NCBI GenBank assembly: GCA_963921425.1
Contig: OY992840.1
Coordinates: 3,970,501 to 4,034,500, forward strand
From: Dryas octopetala
Taxonomy: Eukaryota > Streptophyta > Magnoliopsida > Rosales > Rosaceae
Reading direction: 5' to 3'
DNA length: 64,000 nucleotides
The notes under the pieces: model-generated
What the model was told of the DNA's origin: nothing
The model's input: the letters and a program-made list of their open reading frames with translations, nothing else
Database searches by the model: none
In this document: piece after piece, positions 59,158 through 64,000 of the stretch
Position numbering within the stretch: the first letter of the stretch is position 1
How the letters are laid out: each line of letters starts with the position of its first letter
Made by a program: the position numbers and the translations under genes

Positions 59158-59805
59158 TCATTGAGTAACAATAATAGGTTCTACATTGTTTCTATTTTCA
59201 ACCATATTTTCGTCAATCGCGGGATCAAACTCAATTTGGGTTGTGTTTGTTTCTTCCGGATCAACCGTAGTCATATCAAACAAATCTCGTGGTCGTGTCT
59301 TAATAGCAACATACCAATCATGATCAAGGGGATCTTACACATAAAAAACTTGTGTCGCTTGTGACCCAAGTATGAACACGTCTTCGGGTGGTAACAAATT
59401 ATTAAAATTCACTAAAGGGAATCCAAACTCATCCACCCGAGTTGCATTTCGTCTACGATTTACATCAACCCAGTCACATTCAAACAAGATAATCTTCTGA
59501 CCCTCATGAAAGTCTAACTCTATGATGTCCTTCAAAATGTCGTAGAAATTCTTATCTCGATTAGAACTACTATCTTATGCCTTTATAAATACACCACTGT
59601 TTTGGTTCTTACTATGTTGATCAACGGACTTCACCTTGAATCGATAACCATTTATGATGTATTTGGTATAACGATATGCCCACAAACTATACCCAGCAGC
59701 CAAAGCTTGTAAGTCATCTTTAATATGACCCTCATACTCCACCCCGATAATATCCACCTGCCCAAAAAAAAAAGTGATAAATGGGCATACATCAAAGTAA
59801 AACAT
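59158..59805 (-). pseudogene. TNP2-associated DUF4216 exon of the CACTA transposase
   Basis: The minus-strand frame reads YTKYIINGYRFKVKSVDQHS, KNQNSGVFIKA, stop, DSSSNRDKNFYDILKDIIEL, QKIILFECDWVDVNRRRNAT, GSQATQVFYV, stop, DPLDHDWYVAIKTRPRDLFD. This follows the DUF4216 domain found C-terminal to TNP2 in plant CACTA transposases. Two in-frame TAA codons interrupt it, at about 59575-59577 and 59335-59337, the second where the family has Lys (FYV-K-DP). The final stop is at 59158-59160. Confidence 0.8.
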
Positions 59806-61710
59806 GAATTGTAATTGGTGAAAATATTTACATTATTCCTGCACCATTATGGAAATGAGGCATCTGCAGCATTTTTTTGCTTCGTACCTAGTTCGTCGGC
59901 CACGAGCGTTAATTGTGTTTTCTCGATGCTGCTTGTGCAATAAGCATCATCACTAATTTGCCTCAATTTTGTTCTATAAATTTAAATAGTTTTTCTACGA
60001 CATAACATTGTCACATTATATTAGAAACTTTGTTAGTTTCTAGGATTTGTTATATTGGCTATTTTCCTTGTCAAAACCATTGTATTTATTTTTATTTAAT
60101 CACTCACAAGCTCTAGGCTATATTAAGGACAAGATCAGTTGTATTGAAGAAGTCAAGAATGAACAAAGACTCAAGGTATACTGCACTTCATTCATTTCAT
60201 GAAAATAACAGTTTTTTGTCTATTTGACTAGTCATTCACTGAACATAAAGAACAATGTTTTTCACGTACAGTGGTTGATACTTAAGTCATAGTCACTACA
60301 GTGGGGCCATTTCGGGTTTTACTTTTAAAGCCCATTTCATTGAAAGCCCATGTTCTGTTTTTTACTAAACATGCATGTGCATTGCACATGGCTTGGTTCC
60401 CCTACTGTATCAATCAGATCTGATTGCTTCTTTGCCATTCACGCCACACACCTACACACATCAGCACTATTCATCATCTTCCCCATTTCTGATTTTTGCA
60501 AAATAAAGCAAAATTCCTTTTTACAGCTCCTCATTCCTATCCTTAGTAATACTAGGATACCCCTCTAGGACAAAGAGAATATGTCCCTTATTCGTCTCTT
60601 GTGGACAGCCATTGATTGGCTTCCACGTGGCTCGGGCAAACACAGAATTGGTGTGTGTGTGTGTACGGGTATATGAGGTACTCTGTTCAGATCTTTTTGG
60701 TGTGTCGATGAGCATTTTCACTGTGTATTTTCGTGGTTTCATGCCTGGGTATTTTTCAGGGTGAGTGCTCAATTTTATCAAGTCAGAAAATGCTCATTTA
60801 ATTCTTCAAAATCAAAATGATTTTCTGAACTTGTTTGTTTCATCTAAAATTCTAAATGGGTTTGAGTGTTTAAATCTTTTTATATATTCTTCAAACACAT
60901 TCATTTTAGATTTTAGTTGAAGGATTCAATATCAACCTTTTCATGCCTCTAGCTTGAGAAGGTTGATCTTCTTTTTAAGAATCCAACATTGGCATATCAT
61001 GTTCATGCATTGATGAATCTACTGGGCTTGGTGTGAATTGGTGCCATGGGTTGATGAGCTTAGAGATGGAGCTGCCTTCTTCATGAATGACCGATTGCCT
61101 TGCTTATGGAAGTTGCACAAAGGGGTAAGAAAGCTGCCACTTAGTCTAGGACTTAGTGATTGAGCTTGTGTGCTGTGTGCTTCCTTTGTATTGAACTTCT
61201 TCTTTAGTGGATTGCTTGGTCAGCTGGAAAGACCCCCAGTTTTTAACCGTTAGTGGTTTTCTGGGTGAACAATTGTGTGGCTTGTTTGTGATCTGTTTTC
61301 CTATGTGTTGCTGATTATTGATTCGAAAATATCTTCACAAGATCACACACTTCACTTTAGCATGTTAACTTAGACCATGAATGTTAAATGAAAGTTTGTT
61401 AAATCTGTCCACACACCACTTTAGTTGTTGATAGCACTGGGATGCCTGCATTGATGGATCCTTTGAGTGCATAGGGTGTCACTAAATTCCCTGGTGTGTT
61501 CTGACTTGTGGTATTTACTGAAGTTGATTTGATTTTACAAGTAAATCTGGAGGTTCAGATTTTAGTTACTGCATCGTCAGAGTTGTGTCTGTTTGACTAG
61601 TTCATGAATGATCATATAAAATTAAAATTGGGGTCCGATCATTGAAAGTGAATTTAATCAAGTTAATTACGTGAATAGATCACCTAAATTAAACTTTCAA
61701 ACTTTCACCT
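59806..61710. other. Unassigned insert or long intron between TNP2 and DUF4216 exons
   Basis: TNP2 coding ends at a TTTAAG|GTGAAAG donor-like site near 61711 and DUF4216 resumes at 59805, so this is an intron or an insertion. A (GT)n run lies at 60650-60664. The first ~120 bases (59835-59955) keep a partly open minus frame (SSIEKTQLTLVADELGTKQK) that I cannot assign. No LTR pair or TIR was found. Confidence 0.3.
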
Positions 61711-64000
61711 TAAATATGGGTCCATTTCAACACAATTGAATAAGACATAATGGTGCATGACATCCCACACATCACGGTCTACGTAGATTATTTCTCCAGC
61801 GCTAATTGATTTAGCCGGTCCAAAGAATAATGCAATTTCATCTCTGTTGTTCGACAAGTTAACATCGTAGTTGCGGACTGGTCTATTATATCATGTAACC
61901 ACTGAATCCCCTAAATACATGGAGCAGAATGACAAAAACACTCCTCTAAAATATATCCCTCCACGATGCAATCATCAGGCTGATTTTTATTGCGCACATA
62001 TTGTTTCAAAGTTTTTCATAAACCTGTAAATAATGAGAATTAGTATGTAATAACTTCACAATTTAAATAGCTACGTAATAAATAGAATGTTAGTTTCAAA
62101 TTTGTTGCCTTACCGCTCAATTGGGTACTTCCATCTATACTGCAAGGGTCAACAATAACAGCTTCTTTAACCAAATGAATGGGTAAATGCACCATCACAT
62201 CAAAAAATGAAGGAGGCTAGGAAATATCTTTTCTAGCTTGCACAAAGTGATTGCTAATCAACTCGATAAGCTTCTAAACGTTTCAACTGTTCCATTTGTA
62301 ATATCTCCTTCACCATTGGTTTTGGTAGAGTCCCTTGAATTGCGATGGGAAGAAGTATTTGCATTAAGACATGACAATCATGGCTTTTAAGGCCAACAAG
62401 TTTTTTCTCATTCACTCTAACACATGACGCTATGTTGGATGAGAAGTTGTCAGGTACACGTACTGATGCCAAAGCACCTAGCAACATCTGTTTTTCATCA
62501 TTTGACATATTGTATTCTACAGGAGGGAGCATAGTACGATCATCATTGGGTATAGGATGAAGTTTGTGTTTGATGTCTAGATCTGCAAGATCAGCTTGTG
62601 CTCTAATACCATCCTTATTTTTTCCATCAATTTCAAATATGGTCCCAATAATGTTGTTTGTTACATGCATTTTTCTCAATGTGCATGACATCTAGATTAT
62701 GCCTAATTAGCATGTCCTTCCAATTAGGCAATTCAAATTTTTTTTTTCTTCCACTGTCCTTCATACACATCTAAAAGACCCCGCTTACGTGCACACTTAG
62801 TGGTTTTTCCTTTTCCAAAGTTGAATATCAAATCGAATAGAACTATCAAATCGGATAGAACTATCAAACAATCCATACCCGTCATAGGAAATAGGGGTTT
62901 ACGAAACTCCTGATGACCATTTAACATCTGTGTTTGCCTTCGATAACAATGTGTCATTGGTAACCATCGTCTACGACCCATGTATGCATGTTTTTTACCA
63001 TGCGTTAGCCATAAAGATGTGGGATCATCGCCACACTTTGGACACACTTTCTTCCCTTTTGTGCTCTATCTTGATAGCATAGCATAAGTTGGAAAGTCAT
63101 TGATTGTCCATAATAAGGCAGCACGCATTTTTTCTACCATGACTATCATATGTTTGTATGCCGGTGTCGCATAAAAAATTCAACTCAACAATCAAGGGTC
63201 ACATGAAGACATCAATATGATTACCAGGGCTCTTTGGACCTGGAATCAAAAGTGACAATATTAAATAAGGTTGTTTCATACACATCCATGGCGGAAGATT
63301 GTAAACTGCAATAATAACCGGCCATGTACTATGAGATCTACTAATGATGCCAAAAGGATTAAACCTGTCACTAGCAAGACCTAACCGAATATTTCGAATT
63401 TCTCTACCAAAATTAGGGTAAGTCTCATCCAAGTATTTCCATGCAGGAGAGTCGGCAAGGGGCGTAGCACACCATCATTTGGTCTTATATCTGAATGTCA
63501 TATAATTGACTTAGCTGTGTATCGTAACATGTACAATTGTTGTAGTCTAGGACCAATGGGAAAGTAACGTAGCACTTTCTTGGGTACTTTGGTATGCTTC
63601 CTCCCAATAGGTGGTTTGTATCTATTTTCACCACAAGTTCCACAAACACTGTCATTTGCGTGCTCTTTCCAGTATAATATACAGTCATTGGGACAAGCGT
63701 GAATTTTCTCATAATTTAGTCCAAGAGCCTTGATGATTTTTTCTGTGTGGTATAAATTAGAGGGCATAGTTTCACCAATTGGGAAATGCTCTTTGATTAA
63801 TTTCAATAATACAGAAAATGAAACATCTGTCCAATTGTGCAGGACTTTTATCTGATACAATTTCACCAAAAAATCTATCTTTTTTTTTATTGCTCCCAGG
63901 CTACAACTCATTTTCAACCTCATTCAGTAAATCAACAAATTGTTGTGCATCACCAATGGGTTCGTTCAAAGATGAAGAGGCCCCATCATTATCAGTTTGT
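61711..64000 (-). pseudogene. TNP2-type CACTA transposase, broken, 5' end outside the window
   Basis: Conserved TNP2 blocks appear in order on the minus strand but in different frames: SLNEPIGDAQQFVDLLNEVE at the edge, IKALGLNYEKIHACPNDCIL and KVPKKVLRYFPIGPRLQQLY (63923-63498), RNIRLGLASDRFNPFG and VYNLPPWMCMKQPYLI (63432-63199), THGKKHAYMGRRRWLP (63047-62733), KMHVTNNIIGTIFEIDGKNK and KLVGLKSHDCHVLMQILLPI (62691-62254), VMVHLPIHLVKEAVIVDP, then DEIALFFGPAKSISAGEIIY and DVWDVMHHYVLFN (about 61725). Many stops and frameshifts separate the blocks. A small in-frame duplication gives IVLSDLIVLFDLI near 62840. In intact elements this enzyme cuts CACTA termini. Confidence 0.85.

Larger units (their letters stand above)
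51458..64000 (-). mobile_element. Large decayed CACTA (En/Spm, TNP2-type) element, extends past the right edge
   Basis: In minus-strand order the region contains TNP2 transposase remains (64000-61711), a DUF4216 exon (59805-59158) and a Transposase_24 gene (54452-51458), the gene content of autonomous plant CACTA elements. All three are broken by stops and frameshifts. Neither terminus was found: the right lies outside the window and no CACTA-type left end was recognised. Long intervening AT-rich stretches (54453-59157 and 59806-61710) suggest nested insertions. Confidence 0.7.

Overview
The window is plant nuclear DNA, almost certainly from a eudicot. It carries chloroplast-targeted nuclear genes (PsbY, a CbbY-like phosphatase), a FAR1-related gene, a plant CNOT10 and GT-AG introns, and it is packed with plant-type class II transposons. 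A rosid, perhaps Rosaceae, is my guess, but the sequence does not prove it.

Layout. 35-974 is the 3' end of a CNOT10-like gene. 2983-9245 is a CACTA transposon (TSD GGT) with GGGCGACGAA subterminal repeats, a six-copy hairpin repeat and a decayed Transposase_24 gene. 10830-17229 is a second CACTA element (TSD TTA) with CCGATATC subterminal repeats. It carries Ulp1-protease exons, the 3' end of an NB-LRR gene and five precisely spliced, uninterrupted exons of a diacylglycerol kinase gene, all on the minus strand. 17280-17647 is a frameshifted DC2.15-type (HyPRP/AAI) pseudogene. 22280-30846 is a broken FAR1-RELATED SEQUENCE gene whose penultimate exon is split by a third CACTA element (25908-30679, TSD CAC) that captured the 5' end of a MAP70 gene. 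31850-32262 is a relic of a pBRP1-like TFIIB-related gene.

34405-39901 is a small Mutator-like MITE (9-bp TSD) into which a 5083-bp PIF/Harbinger element jumped (34490-39572, TSD TTA). The Harbinger is the best-preserved transposon here: an uninterrupted DDE nuclease, a two-exon Myb/SANT ORF, and a third, unexplained Cys-rich ORF, each with its own TATA box. 40111-49192 is the conserved genic island: CbbY-like phosphatase (plus strand), PsbY (minus) and a ten-exon TPR protein (minus), all with open frames. 49984-51136 is a nonautonomous hAT-like element (8-bp TSD). From about 51.4 kb to the right edge lies a large, decayed CACTA element on the minus strand (TNP2, DUF4216, Transposase_24 remains).

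Overall, two intact host loci clusters (the left edge and 40-49 kb) flank about 37 kb of transposon-derived DNA. Three complete CACTA insertions with different subterminal repeat families are precisely delimited by TIRs and 3-bp TSDs. At least two of them carry host gene fragments, so gene capture is the theme of the window. Function assignments come from recognising protein families by eye; no database search was run.
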